Source of the DNA: an uncultured Schlesneria sp.
Lineage (GTDB): Bacteria; Planctomycetota; Planctomycetia; Planctomycetales; Planctomycetaceae
Length of the DNA stretch: 47,414 nucleotides
Direction: 5' to 3'
Assembly: GCA_903858935.1 (NCBI GenBank)
Contig: CAIOKO010000251.1
Location: 1-47,414 of the forward strand
Part shown: in pieces, positions 1 to 8,606 of the stretch
How the letters are laid out: each line of letters begins with the position of its first letter
How positions within the stretch are numbered: position 1 is the first letter of the stretch
Notes under the pieces: generated by a model
Databases searched by the model: none
What the model was told of the DNA's origin: nothing
The model's input: only the letters and a program-made list of their open reading frames with translations
Position numbers and translations under genes: made by a program

Positions 1-69
1 CTCTCGCAACGCTGCGATCGCAACCTTCGCTTTGAAACTCCCGCTCCGAATCTTACGCTTACCGGGCAT
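1..69 (-). CDS. IS3-like transposase OrfA, N-terminal fragment (runs off window)
   Basis: The minus strand from position 69 to the window edge encodes 23 residues beginning MPGKRKIRSGSFKAKVA. This matches the usual N-terminus of IS3-family OrfA helix-turn-helix proteins (basic start, then a conserved FKAKVALAAL-like helix). A strong ribosome-binding site (GGAGGGGAAG) lies directly before the ATG. Only the start of the gene is inside the window, so the OrfB integrase part cannot be seen. The ATG overlaps the last codons of the neighbouring membrane-protein gene because the element has inserted into that gene. The family assignment is from short motif resemblance and from the nearby terminal sequence. 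Confidence 0.6.
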   Translation of the reverse strand, partial: MPGKRKIRSGSFKAKVAIAALRE

Positions 70-133
70 CTTCCCCTCCAAAACTGAACCACTGAAATTC
101 TATCTTATTTCCTGGTCCAGTTTTTGGGGTCCA
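1..133 (-). mobile_element. Left end of an IS3-like insertion sequence (partial)
   Basis: Reading the minus strand, a sequence beginning TGGACCCCAAAAACTGGACC at position 133 lies 64 bases upstream of the transposase start. IS3-family elements commonly begin with an inverted repeat of this style (a CCCC/AAAA-rich end followed by TGGAC). The exact tip, the right end and the target duplication are outside the window or cannot be determined. The element reads into the last codons of the 59-625 gene. The boundary at about 133 is an inference. Confidence 0.5.
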
Positions 134-625
134 TCGTACCTCGCCTGAAACAGGTGTATCCGTTTTCTTTTGGTTCGATGGACGGGGGTTGATGAGCAGT
201 AGATAAACGGAGAGAACGGTTAGCGGTAAGACGACAGACCAGTGCGGAATCTCAATTACTCTCACCGGTTCGTCGGCCCAGTCATAAACACCGAATCCGA
301 ACCACTTCCAATGCCATCGCAACCTGTCATCCGCAGTTTCGTTTACGGGTTCGCCTGTCACGTCAATGAGTATTCTGGTCCAACCCGGACGGGGAGGCAT
401 TTCGTAGGATTCCACGTTGGTCCTTCTACCCCAACTCAACTTGCCCTCACACGAAGCCAGGAAGTCGCATTTGTGATTTCCCAGCGGGATATAGACGTGG
501 TCAAACACACTTTGGCTTCTCAGCCAAAGTCCCATCAACGCGCACGCCATGATCAGCGTTACGACACCAATCTTCCCTCGCCATCCCTGAAAGAAGCGAA
601 TCATAAATCTGAAAAACTCGACCAT
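59..625 (-). CDS. Small two-helix membrane protein, 3' end replaced by IS
   Basis: This 188-aa protein has a membrane segment at about residues 18-34 (GVVTLIMACALMGLWLR) and a second at about residues 127-145 (WSVVLPLTVLSVYLLL), with a soluble loop rich in Trp and Gly between them. That layout resembles a small conserved planctomycete family of unknown function that I recognise only loosely. After about residue 162 (EVRW) the reading frame enters the IS3-like end, so the last 25 or so residues, TPKTGPGNK onward, are encoded by transposon DNA. The native tail is therefore lost or lies beyond the element. Because only the extreme C-terminus is affected, the protein may still fold. No function can be assigned. 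Confidence 0.6.
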   Translation of the reverse strand: MVEFFRFMIRFFQGWRGKIGVVTLIMACALMGLWLRSQSVFDHVYIPLGNHKCDFLASCEGKLSWGRRTNVESYEMPPRPGWTRILIDVTGEPVNETADDRLRWHWKWFGFGVYDWADEPVRVIEIPHWSVVLPLTVLSVYLLLINPRPSNQKKTDTPVSGEVRWTPKTGPGNKIEFQWFSFGGEDAR

Positions 626-714
626 GATTTACATTCGCCACGTTTTCGTGTCGTCAACTCCGAAGAGCACTGCTTGATCGGGGACGGTCAAGCAGTGGCA
701 CATGATTTTGCCGA

Positions 715-1335
715 TTATTTGGTTTGTTTATTCAAATATTCGTCGCGAATTGTGTGGAGCTGTTTCCAGATCGCCGCATCTGCTGGCTGAGGTGAGACAC
801 AGGCAAAGATGTAATTGTGCTCGTTCTTTGTCCATGTCTGAATCTCAAGGTTCAGTTTTTGTCGCTTCTTTGTGGCGAACGGTTCGACCCAGTCGAGTTT
901 GCCAGTATACCGCGTCGAAACATCTGAGGCCTTTTCTTCTGAGGCAGGCTTAGAGTCGGGTTTCACTTGTTTTAGCTCAATAGTGAAATCAGACGGATCA
1001 ACGTCTGGAACTTTTCCATTGAGTACGGCCGCGCAAAGACCTCGGTAGTATTTCAGGAACTCGTCTTTGACAACGGCTTCCGTTAACTCAGGCTTCGGAG
1101 AAAGTTCGAACACAAAGGCGTAGCTGAAGAATGTTTCGGACCCCGATTTCATCATTCCAGGAGCAAACCGAATATGTTCATAACCTTTCAGTTTCATATC
1201 GGGAGCAAACCCCGGCGGAAGTTCAAGGGTTTCACCGGACCAATCCTTGGGTGCGGCGAGCTTGAAAGTGTTCGGCTCATCGGCGGCCAAAAGCGTTCCG
1301 AACATCAGCAGACACACAGTCAATTGGCGCAGCAT
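715..1335 (-). CDS. Secreted protein of unknown function
   Basis: A 206-aa protein with a clear signal peptide (MLRQLTVCLLMFGTLLAADEP, cleavage likely near residue 17). I chose the ATG at 1335 rather than the one four codons upstream because GGAG lies six bases before it. The mature part is a mixed alpha/beta domain with the pieces YAFVFELSP and FLKYYRGLCAAV, followed by an acidic/Lys-rich linker and a C-terminal segment NYIFACVSPQPADAAIWKQL. It looks like a single compact exported domain. I do not recognise the family. It is on the same strand as the membrane-protein gene 89 bases downstream, so the two could be co-transcribed. Confidence 0.6.
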   Translation of the reverse strand: MLRQLTVCLLMFGTLLAADEPNTFKLAAPKDWSGETLELPPGFAPDMKLKGYEHIRFAPGMMKSGSETFFSYAFVFELSPKPELTEAVVKDEFLKYYRGLCAAVLNGKVPDVDPSDFTIELKQVKPDSKPASEEKASDVSTRYTGKLDWVEPFATKKRQKLNLEIQTWTKNEHNYIFACVSPQPADAAIWKQLHTIRDEYLNKQTK

Positions 1336-1793
1336 GGGGAACTCCAATAGATGGACGTCACAAGAACGGACCGACGTAACATAGAAGACGGCCGTTCCCG
1401 TGTCACGCGGACGCCCTCAACGCCGGGACGCAACATCTAAAGAGAGGCTTCGCTTCAGACCAAAGTAGCCGTCTCGCTGCGCGTGATCAGCATGGTTCGC
1501 GAACCTTCCAAATTCCAATCCGCATGGTCTCGAATCAGAAATTCAAACGGAATATCTGTCCCGATGCTTGGGCAACGTTTGAATCGTTTCTAACGCATGC
1601 TCATCACGCGGAGCGATGATGGCTACTTTGAAAGAAATCCTGAAACTTGACTCTATAAGTCAAGTTTCAGACCCGAATAGATCCACAATCGTGGCCAGCG
1701 GAAAATTAACCGCTATTTTACTACACACTCGTAACAGTGTTACCCTGATAATCCACAATTGAAGACGCCATACCAATCGAAGGGAATCGCGAG
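1336..1793. other. Divergent intergenic region, no gene
   Basis: This stretch separates two divergently oriented genes and so should hold both promoters, though I could not fix convincing -35/-10 pairs. It contains a perfect 12-bp hairpin (1640-1670, listed separately). It also holds a degenerate GCTCATCACGCGGAGCGATGATGG-type sequence around 1595-1622, which looks like one of the dispersed palindromic repeats found across planctomycete genomes. Confidence 0.5.
1640..1670. promoter_or_regulatory. Perfect 12-bp inverted repeat (hairpin or operator)
   Basis: CTGAAACTTGAC and GTCAAGTTTCAG form a perfect 12-bp stem around a 7-base loop (TCTATAA). It lies between two divergent genes, so it is not in a position to terminate either one, and no T-run follows it on the plus strand. 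An operator or a dispersed repeat is more likely. Confidence 0.5.
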
Positions 1794-3140
1794 ATGCTAG
1801 CTCGATCGATTTTTACGATAGTAATCGCAAGTATGATCTGTGCAGCAGTCTTCGCGGACGATGAGTGGCCTCAGTTTCGAGGACATGGCGGACTGGGAAT
1901 CGGCAGTGGCAATCCGCCGACCGAATGGGACGCTCGGACAGGAAAAAACGTTTCGTGGAAGACACCCATACCAGGCCTGGGACACTCGGCTCCCATCGTC
2001 TGGGGCGATCGTGTTTTTCTGACAACGGCGGTCAACACCGACACGGACAGTCCGTCAGTGGAAACCGGTTGGTCCGGTACGGCGGGTGAGTCCGCAAAGG
2101 ACACCGGCGATTGGACATGGCGGGTCCTGTGCCTGCAGCTCGAGACAGGGAAGATCCGGTGGACGAAAGATGCTCGCGTTGGCCAGCCCGCCATCAAGCG
2201 ACATTTGAAAGCGTCCCATGCCAACTGCAGTCCGGCAACGGATGGTCAATTTGTCGTAGCGTTTTTTGGCTCGGAGGGGCTGTATTGTTTCGACATCGAC
2301 GGACGGCTGGTCTGGAAGCATGATTTCGGCAAGCTGGTCTCCGGCCCGTACGACGCCCCTGAACTGGAGTGGGGCTTTGCAAGTTCTCCGATTATTCATG
2401 ACGGACTCGTCATCGTTCAGTGCGATTGCCTGAATAACAACTTTATCGCGGTCCTGGATATCAAGACTGGCGATGAAATTCGGCGCATTGACCGCCGAGG
2501 AGAAGTCGCCACCTGGTCGACTCCGCTGGTCGTGACGACGGCAGATCGACAGCAAATCGTCTGCAACGGTTATCGTCAGATGGCCGGATACGATTTGAAA
2601 ACCGGCGATCGAATCTGGCACCTCAACGGCGGCGGTGACGTTCCCGTCCCCACACCACTCTTCGCCGACGGGCTGATCTATCTGACGAACGGCCACGGCC
2701 GAAGTCCGATTTATGCGATCCAACCAACCGCGACCGGAGACCTGACTCCATCCAACGACGGAAACTTGAAATCCGGTATGGCGTGGTGGCAATCCCGAGA
2801 CGGTTCGTACATGCCGACCCCTCTGGTCAAGGGACGACGGCTTTACACGTGCAATGACAATGGTCGCCTGGATGTGCGAGACGCAATGACGGGAGATCTG
2901 ATTTATCGCCGGCGTATCGGCACGGCAAGCCACACGTATTCCGCCTCGGCTGTCGCAGCCGGTGGTCACGTTTACTTCGTCAGCGAGCAAGGGGAGGTTA
3001 CGGTCATTGAAGAAGGTGACCATTATCATGAAATGGCGAGTAACGATTTTGCGGAAGTGATCATGTCCACGCCTGCCATTTCCGGTGACCGGTTACTGAT
3101 TCGTACTGTTCAGAACCTGTATTGCCTCTCACGAAAGTAA
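1794..3140 (+). CDS. Secreted PQQ-like beta-propeller repeat protein
   Basis: A 448-aa exported protein. The signal peptide (MLARSIFTIVIASMICAAVFA) is followed by DDEWPQFRGHGGLGIG, the usual opening of planctomycete outer-membrane-protein-assembly-like PQQ repeat proteins. Repeated blades of the form W..dl.tG...W (DWTWRVLCLQLETGKIRW, GYDLKTGDRIW, DVRDAMTGDLIYRR) indicate a seven- or eight-bladed propeller across residues about 40-445. These proteins often have no PQQ and no enzyme residues; many act as scaffolds in the periplasm, so dehydrogenase activity should not be assumed. A GGGAA ribosome-binding site lies eight bases before the ATG. It is followed by nadE on the same strand after 139 bases, with no functional link evident. 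Confidence 0.85.
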   Translation: MLARSIFTIVIASMICAAVFADDEWPQFRGHGGLGIGSGNPPTEWDARTGKNVSWKTPIPGLGHSAPIVWGDRVFLTTAVNTDTDSPSVETGWSGTAGESAKDTGDWTWRVLCLQLETGKIRWTKDARVGQPAIKRHLKASHANCSPATDGQFVVAFFGSEGLYCFDIDGRLVWKHDFGKLVSGPYDAPELEWGFASSPIIHDGLVIVQCDCLNNNFIAVLDIKTGDEIRRIDRRGEVATWSTPLVVTTADRQQIVCNGYRQMAGYDLKTGDRIWHLNGGGDVPVPTPLFADGLIYLTNGHGRSPIYAIQPTATGDLTPSNDGNLKSGMAWWQSRDGSYMPTPLVKGRRLYTCNDNGRLDVRDAMTGDLIYRRRIGTASHTYSASAVAAGGHVYFVSEQGEVTVIEEGDHYHEMASNDFAEVIMSTPAISGDRLLIRTVQNLYCLSRK

Positions 3141-3279
3141 CGTAACTCGTTTGAAGATACACTTGTGTGAGTCGGGTGAGTATCCTGTTTCTGTCAGGCC
3201 TCCCGATAAACTCGCCCCTCCACCTTGTGGAGATGATCAATGAAACTTTTTTGACGGCCCCAGAAGCAGAAGAGACCGG

Positions 3280-5340
3280 ATGTACAAGGCGTATGGAATT
3301 GTTCGAGTCACCGTGGCGAGCCCACACTGTTCGGTCGGAAATCCTGACAAGAATGTCGAAGCCACGCTCTCTGTTTTAGGATCCGTTCAAGAGAGTGATG
3401 TCGTTGTCTTCCCGGAGCTTGGCATCACGGGATATACATGCGCGGATTTGTTCCGACAACAACTGTTGCTTGAACGGTCTGAGGAGGCTGTTGCCAAAAT
3501 TGCCACGAATTCTCAACACGGACAACTCATTTTCATCGGGGTACCAATCGCCGTTGGCAGCCAGTTGTATAATTGTGCTGTCGCTCTGCAAAACGGCACA
3601 ATTCTCGGAGTGGTGCCGAAACAGAATATCCCGAACTACAACGAGTTCTATGAATCTCGCTGGTTTCGCGGAGCGGACGGGAACGAGCCGAAGTCGATTA
3701 ATTACGCGGGACAGGAGGTTCCATTTGGCATTGACCTCCTGTTCTCGAATGGAACCGGCGTGATCGTTCACGCCGAGATCTGCGAAGATCTGTGGATGCC
3801 GATTCCGCCAAGCTCGTATGCGGCGATCATGGGAGCGAATCTGCTTGTCAATCTTTCGGCGTCAAATGAAACTGTGGGGAAGTGTGCATACCGCACCGAT
3901 CTGGTGGCAAACCAATCTGGTCGCTGCGTTGCGGCGTATGCCTACTCCAGTGCTGGACCGACCGAAAGTACAACCGACCTGGTTTTCGGCGGTCATTGTT
4001 TAATTGCCGAAAACAGTCAGATCCTTGTCGAATCGGACAGGGTCGGCGATGGAAGTGGTCTGATTCGTGAATCGAAATGGGCGACCGCTGATGTCGATGT
4101 GCAGAAATTACAGACCGAACGCCGTGTACTCTCCAGTTTTGGTGAGGCTCGCCGCCTGATTTCCAAGGAATTTCGCACAGTCAGTTTTGAGCCAAAAGAT
4201 TCGTCGAATCAACAGGGATTATTGCGCAAGGTCAGCGGCACGCCGTTCGTTCCGAAAGATCCTTCGACGCTCAATCAACGATGCGCCGAAATTACGGGAA
4301 TTCAAGTAGCAGGTCTGGCGAAACGAATCGACAGTATGCCGTCGAAAAAATCCTTCATTGGCGTCTCAGGTGGTTTGGATTCCACTCTCGCGCTTCTCGT
4401 CGCTGTGGAGGCCTATCGTGGACTGGGCTTGTCTCCGGATAATATTACCGGACTGACAATGCCGGGATTTGGCACCACCAGTCGAACGAAAAACAACGCG
4501 TTACAACTGATGGAACTTCTTGGGATCAAGAGTAAAACCATCGACATTCAAGAGCTGTGTTTCGAGACATTCAAGGCGATAAAACATCAGCCGTTCGGAC
4601 TCGATATTTCCAATCTCAATGTCGATCAATTCTCGGAGCTCCTGCAAAAGCTCACCGCAGAACAACTGAAAAATGGTGACCTGGTTTTCGAGAACGTACA
4701 GGCACGGATCAGAACCACGCTGCTCATGTCGCACGGCTTTGTTCTCGGGACAGGAGACATGTCCGAGATGGCTCTGGGATGGTGTACTTACAATGCCGAT
4801 CACATGAGCATGTATAATGTGAATTGCTCGATCCCGAAAACGCTCGTCCGTTTCATCGTCGACTACGTCGCTGAACATCGATTGAGTCGAGATTCGGGCG
4901 ATGCGATGAATGACCGCAGTAGAATTCCCGATCCAACAGGGCGACTCTACAGCACGCTGAAAGACATTGTCGCCACGACGATCTCGCCAGAACTCTTGCC
5001 GCATTCCGGAGACCAGATCACACAAAGCACCGAGGATCACCTCGGCCCCTACGAACTTCACGATTTCTTTCTGTCGAATTTTGTGAGAAATGGATTTTCG
5101 CCCGAGAAAATTCTGTTTTTTTCCGATTTCGCGGAATTCACGCAGAGCTACTCGCGCGAGGTTCGCGAAAAGGCATTGAAACTCTTCATCAAGAGATTTT
5201 TCAGTCAGCAATTCAAGCGATCTTGCGTACCAGATGGGCCAAAAGTCGGATCGGTCAGTTTATCACCGAGGGGCGATTGGAGAATGCCGTCGGACGCAGA
5301 TGCTGAGATCTGGCTAAAGTGGGCAGCAACGACTCCTTGA
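3280..5340 (+). CDS. nadE: Glutamine-dependent NAD+ synthetase
   Basis: A 686-aa two-domain enzyme that makes NAD+ from nicotinic acid adenine dinucleotide, ATP and glutamine in the cytoplasm. The N-terminal nitrilase-type glutaminase (about residues 1-290) shows the full catalytic triad: Glu46 in VVFPELGITGY, Lys114 in VPKQNIPNYNEFYE and Cys168 in HAEICEDLW. The C-terminal synthetase (about 335-686) has the ATP pyrophosphatase loop SGGLDST at 363-369, followed by the usual TMPGFGTT and GDMSEMALGW segments. Length is normal for the long, glutamine-using form. No long operon partner is present. The start ATG has a weak AGAGAC upstream. It appears intact and is probably the housekeeping copy. 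Confidence 0.95.
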   Translation: MYKAYGIVRVTVASPHCSVGNPDKNVEATLSVLGSVQESDVVVFPELGITGYTCADLFRQQLLLERSEEAVAKIATNSQHGQLIFIGVPIAVGSQLYNCAVALQNGTILGVVPKQNIPNYNEFYESRWFRGADGNEPKSINYAGQEVPFGIDLLFSNGTGVIVHAEICEDLWMPIPPSSYAAIMGANLLVNLSASNETVGKCAYRTDLVANQSGRCVAAYAYSSAGPTESTTDLVFGGHCLIAENSQILVESDRVGDGSGLIRESKWATADVDVQKLQTERRVLSSFGEARRLISKEFRTVSFEPKDSSNQQGLLRKVSGTPFVPKDPSTLNQRCAEITGIQVAGLAKRIDSMPSKKSFIGVSGGLDSTLALLVAVEAYRGLGLSPDNITGLTMPGFGTTSRTKNNALQLMELLGIKSKTIDIQELCFETFKAIKHQPFGLDISNLNVDQFSELLQKLTAEQLKNGDLVFENVQARIRTTLLMSHGFVLGTGDMSEMALGWCTYNADHMSMYNVNCSIPKTLVRFIVDYVAEHRLSRDSGDAMNDRSRIPDPTGRLYSTLKDIVATTISPELLPHSGDQITQSTEDHLGPYELHDFFLSNFVRNGFSPEKILFFSDFAEFTQSYSREVREKALKLFIKRFFSQQFKRSCVPDGPKVGSVSLSPRGDWRMPSDADAEIWLKWAATTP

Positions 5341-5596
5341 TTGACTTCGCCGATCGGTAAGGGGCCAACAAATCAGGTGGGTGTTAAGCCCATTCAGCGA
5401 TGCTTCCATTCGATTTAAACATCAACAAAAGCGATATAATGTGGAATAAATGATTGTCCGCTTTCGTATTCGAGGCGTACACGCTCCGCGAAATCTTGTG
5501 CGTCACTGGCAGAAACGCCTTGTCTTTACCCAGGTTTTCCATCACCGATTACAACGGAAATTATTCCCCGAGGGGATGAATATGTTAAGAGTTTTT

Positions 5597-5722
5597 GCCA
5601 CAGATAAACACAGACTCACACAGATAAATGCAAAACAGGAAAACACAAACGTTGGAGTTTTCTAGGTGCATTTCATCGACTTTGTTCCTCTTTATCTGTG
5701 TGGTTCTGTGTTCATCTGTGGC
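5597..5722. repeat. Inverted pair of CCACAGATAAACACAGA-type repeats
   Basis: Two 32-base arms, 5597-5628 and 5691-5722, are inverted copies that agree at 29 of 32 positions (by eye) and are separated by 62 bases. The arms are built from the motif CCACAGAT.AACACAGA..CACACAGAT. The same style of dispersed repeat is familiar from many environmental bacterial genomes, but its function is unknown. If transcribed, the pair would form a long stem with a 62-base loop. It lies in the 440- to 540-base gap between nadE and a small membrane protein; nothing else was seen there. Confidence 0.75.
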
Positions 5723-5879
5723 TAAATTGTTTTTGAATTTCATTAGCGGACAACTTCGGGTTCGAGAAAATGACTAATGTCGTTTAATGAATACGACGCT
5801 GGCAGCGTCGGCCACGGTTTTGATCCTCGAACGGGAAGACAATTTCCAAAATCGCTTCATGACATCAACAGGAACAACG

Positions 5880-6431
5880 ATGTTCAAATGGACTTGTTTC
5901 GCCGCCGCTCTGATTGTCAGTGGGGTCATGCTGTGGATGCTTAACGATGTGCGGGTTCATATTCGCAAATCGGTTGATACTGTGAACCGTGATCTTCCGA
6001 TGATCCTCGATAAGACTCGTGATTCGGCGGATACGATGTCCACCTTGTCGCAAGATATCAAACAGTTACGAGAACTGGTTGTGGGTGACCAGACGACACG
6101 CGATGCGAACATCGTCGCGTACGAGACGGAGATTCTGAAACTGATCGAAAATTCGGGTGGAAAGATCGGGACTAAGAAATTGATTGGTACGGGATTATCC
6201 GATCCGGTCCCTGCGCGCGAATGGGTGGCTCGCGAACGCAAACTTGCCCTGTGGGACCAGGCGCGATCGAGTTCCAAAGCCGATCTCCTCAACCGAATCG
6301 GCCGCAGCACGGTGATGAACCGGACCTGGTACATCGACACTGGTGACAAGAGCACGAAATCCCTCGTCGACTGGGTTAAAGCTAATCACGCACCTAGCCG
6401 CGATCTCGAAAACCAAGAGGATAATAAGTAA
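5880..6431 (+). CDS. Membrane-anchored coiled-coil protein of unknown function
   Basis: A 183-aa protein beginning MFKWTCFAAALIVSG, an N-terminal membrane segment (residues 3-21), followed by a heptad-rich region (about residues 24-70: VHIRKSVDTVNRDLP, DSADTMSTLSQDIKQL) and a C-terminal soluble part ending in DWVKANHAPS. I chose the ATG at 5880 because AGGAA lies five bases upstream; the upstream in-frame ATGs have no such site. The domain order (single anchor, short coiled coil, cap) recalls tethering or scaffold proteins, but no family is recognised. It is convergent with the DUF1444-like gene. Confidence 0.65.
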   Translation: MFKWTCFAAALIVSGVMLWMLNDVRVHIRKSVDTVNRDLPMILDKTRDSADTMSTLSQDIKQLRELVVGDQTTRDANIVAYETEILKLIENSGGKIGTKKLIGTGLSDPVPAREWVARERKLALWDQARSSSKADLLNRIGRSTVMNRTWYIDTGDKSTKSLVDWVKANHAPSRDLENQEDNK

Positions 6432-6555
6432 TCCGCACGGTCCGATTTTGTTCGATTGCATCTGCCAGGGCAAAGGCCCGATGACCACCACCGCAGGGGT
6501 GTAGGGGTTGCATTGAGATTGGTGAACTTGGATTACTGATTCGAGAGACTGGTGA

Positions 6556-7755
6556 TTACAATTCGACTGTTCCGATCTGCTCCAATTGCTGCGCTGTCGG
6601 TGTTTGAAAAACTCGATAACGTATCGGGTAAAGATCTTCGACGGGTTCCAGCAGGTTCTTTGCGAATCTTTCGATGCGGTCCCACTTGCAGATCGCGGGA
6701 CCATCGTCCACCTGAATCATGATCAAGTCTGTCTTCGGCAACAGGGCAGCACAGTCTTTGGCCCAGACGCAATACGACGTGACTTCACCGCTCGTTGTGT
6801 TTTTCAACCCGGAAAAGGAAGCGACGAAAACATCAATCTTCTCTTTTTCATGAATCGCATCCAGTAACGGTTTTTGTTCGGCATAGAGATCGGACAAGAA
6901 CCGGTTTTCCAAACTTCGAAATTTGGGATAGCTCTCATGCGCTTGCGGAAAGGCCCAGTCTTCCCATTCTCCATCGACCAGCCTCAGCGGATAGGGTGAC
7001 AGGGGACGGACTTCGTCGTTAAGAGTCATTTCTGCCAGATCGAGCATCATCTTCAACCCGATCTCGTCGTCGCTGCCTGTCACATACATGGCATCGCGCT
7101 GGGGAACCATCGCCACAGGGTCTCCCAGAACGTCCCAGGTTGAAACCTGATCTTTGAGGAGGATTCTAGCCGAATCGTAGTTATCTCCTGAAACTGCCGA
7201 ATGGAATCGATCCCCGATTTTGGAATAGGCGATTGAAGTTTCCTGCAAATTCTGACAGGCAACCTCCATCGCTTCATAATACGTGACCCCCCACTTTTCG
7301 AGATCTTCATTTGAGAGCGACCGCATTGATGTTGGCAAGTCGTAGACCACAGTTGTGACGAGGTGACTCCCAAGTGGATAGAGCGGTGAGTCAAACGGCG
7401 TGGCGTTGCTGAGACGCTGGCGTAGACTCAGGTTCGCGTACACGGCTCGCGGCCAAATCTTTGGGCGAAGATTCTTTTTCGCCTCATCGAACCCTTCCGG
7501 CAATTCATCTCCTGCCGAAAAGAATGCCTGAGCAATCTGTTTGAGATGAGCTGCTCGCTCGGCGGAAGGCAACTTGCAATGTTCTTGATAAACATTCCCG
7601 AGATTAATCTCGCCGGCACCGGAATTCACGAGTCGAAACTGTTCACTCTCATATCGGTGTTGACGAAGATCGCCAGCATCACGCAACGCGCGGATCACCG
7701 ACGAGGCAAATTGATCTCGCGATGGGGGGCCAAACAGCCAGTTGATCAGATCCAT
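6556..7755 (-). CDS. DUF1444-like protein
   Basis: A 399-aa cytoplasmic protein beginning MDLINWLFGPPSRDQFAS. I chose this start because GGGAGG lies seven bases upstream; the longer frame upstream has no such site. The N-terminal part (VIRALRDAGDL, then FRLVNSGAGEINLGNVYQEH) and the later TDLIMIQVDDGP stretch resemble DUF1444/YtpQ-type proteins, in which the function is unknown. A middle section (GDPVAMVPQRDAMYVTGSDD) matches the conserved 'P.RD.L...G.dd' block of that family. There are no membrane helices. It is divergent from the GNAT gene. Assignment is from motif memory. Confidence 0.65.
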   Translation of the reverse strand: MDLINWLFGPPSRDQFASSVIRALRDAGDLRQHRYESEQFRLVNSGAGEINLGNVYQEHCKLPSAERAAHLKQIAQAFFSAGDELPEGFDEAKKNLRPKIWPRAVYANLSLRQRLSNATPFDSPLYPLGSHLVTTVVYDLPTSMRSLSNEDLEKWGVTYYEAMEVACQNLQETSIAYSKIGDRFHSAVSGDNYDSARILLKDQVSTWDVLGDPVAMVPQRDAMYVTGSDDEIGLKMMLDLAEMTLNDEVRPLSPYPLRLVDGEWEDWAFPQAHESYPKFRSLENRFLSDLYAEQKPLLDAIHEKEKIDVFVASFSGLKNTTSGEVTSYCVWAKDCAALLPKTDLIMIQVDDGPAICKWDRIERFAKNLLEPVEDLYPIRYRVFQTPTAQQLEQIGTVEL

Positions 7756-8147
7756 CGAAAATCCTCCCGTAACTGAGGGACGATAAGTATGAATTCTCAG
7801 ACGGGAATGATAAGCCGACGCGAGCCAAATTCCATCGACAGCCATTTTCAAACTGAAGGAACATGCAATTCTGATCCGAACAGAAAGTTGTCCGTTCGAA
7901 ACAGAGTCTCAATGGGTAGAGAACGGGAACTCAATCGTCTTCGCCAGCATACTCGTTTACCGTAAAGCGATAAATAAAGTCTGTTACAACATGTTCGTTG
8001 AATTCATTTTTCCCACTGCAACGCCGCCAAAATCGCAATCAAACAATTTTGACAGTGCAGATGGCTGCTTGAATTTGGTTTTCACTGTTTACTACCGGTA
8101 CACTCGTCGATTCCGAATCAACGAAAAGAACGTGACGAAAGAGTAAC
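7756..8147. other. Divergent intergenic region
   Basis: This 392-base gap separates the divergent DUF1444-like and GNAT genes. It is AT-richer than its surroundings. A TTGACA at 8049-8054 is a possible -35 box for the GNAT gene, but no good -10 box lies at the right distance. I see no coding capacity or clear repeat. Confidence 0.35.
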
Positions 8148-8606
8148 ATGGAAGCCGCAATCTGCATCAGGCTAGCTGTCCCAGAGGACTGGGAGGTCAT
8201 TGCCGACTATAATTCACGCCTCGCTTTTGAAACCGAGGGGAAAAGACTCGACAATTCGACGATCTCGACAGGAGTACAGACGCTACTTTCTAACCCGCAG
8301 CATGGTCGATATTTCGTAGCTTGCATCGATGATCGGATCGTCGGTCAGTTAATGCACACACGGGAATGGAGCGACTGGCGAAACGGGGAGATCTGGTGGC
8401 TCCAAAGTGTTTACGTCCATACTGAACACCGGAGGGCCGGCGTGTTCCGAGCGTTGTTCCGCCATCTGGAAAAGCTTGCCGAATCGACACCCAATGTGAT
8501 CGGGCTTCGACTTTATGCCGAAGAACATAATTCGAAGGCGTTTGAAGCGTATCGATCGCTGGGCCTGGTGCATGCTGGATACGTCGTCATGGAACGCTTT
8601 TTTTGA
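8148..8606 (+). CDS. GNAT-family N-acetyltransferase
   Basis: A 152-aa single-domain protein of normal length for the GNAT fold, which moves an acetyl group from acetyl-CoA to an amine. The acetyl-CoA-binding motif A is visible around residues 86-104 as LQSVYVHTEHRRAGVFRALF (R-R-x-G-x-[F/G] loop), followed by motif B (LRLYAEEHNSKAFEAYRSLG), where the Asn and Tyr of the usual N..A...Y..LGF signature are present. The C-terminus ends YVVMERFF, as in many small GNATs. The substrate cannot be predicted. AAAGAG precedes the ATG. Confidence 0.85.
   Translation: MEAAICIRLAVPEDWEVIADYNSRLAFETEGKRLDNSTISTGVQTLLSNPQHGRYFVACIDDRIVGQLMHTREWSDWRNGEIWWLQSVYVHTEHRRAGVFRALFRHLEKLAESTPNVIGLRLYAEEHNSKAFEAYRSLGLVHAGYVVMERFF

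Noticed and set aside
2055-3029. 324-codon minus-strand open frame
   Set aside because: It lies wholly inside the well-supported PQQ-repeat gene on the other strand, with no ribosome-binding site or family match; a shadow frame.
4501-5211. 236-codon minus-strand open frame
   Set aside because: Complete overlap with the synthetase domain of nadE; no motif of its own.
5450-5665. 71-codon plus-strand open frame
   Set aside because: It runs through a dispersed repeat arm and shows no protein-like pattern.
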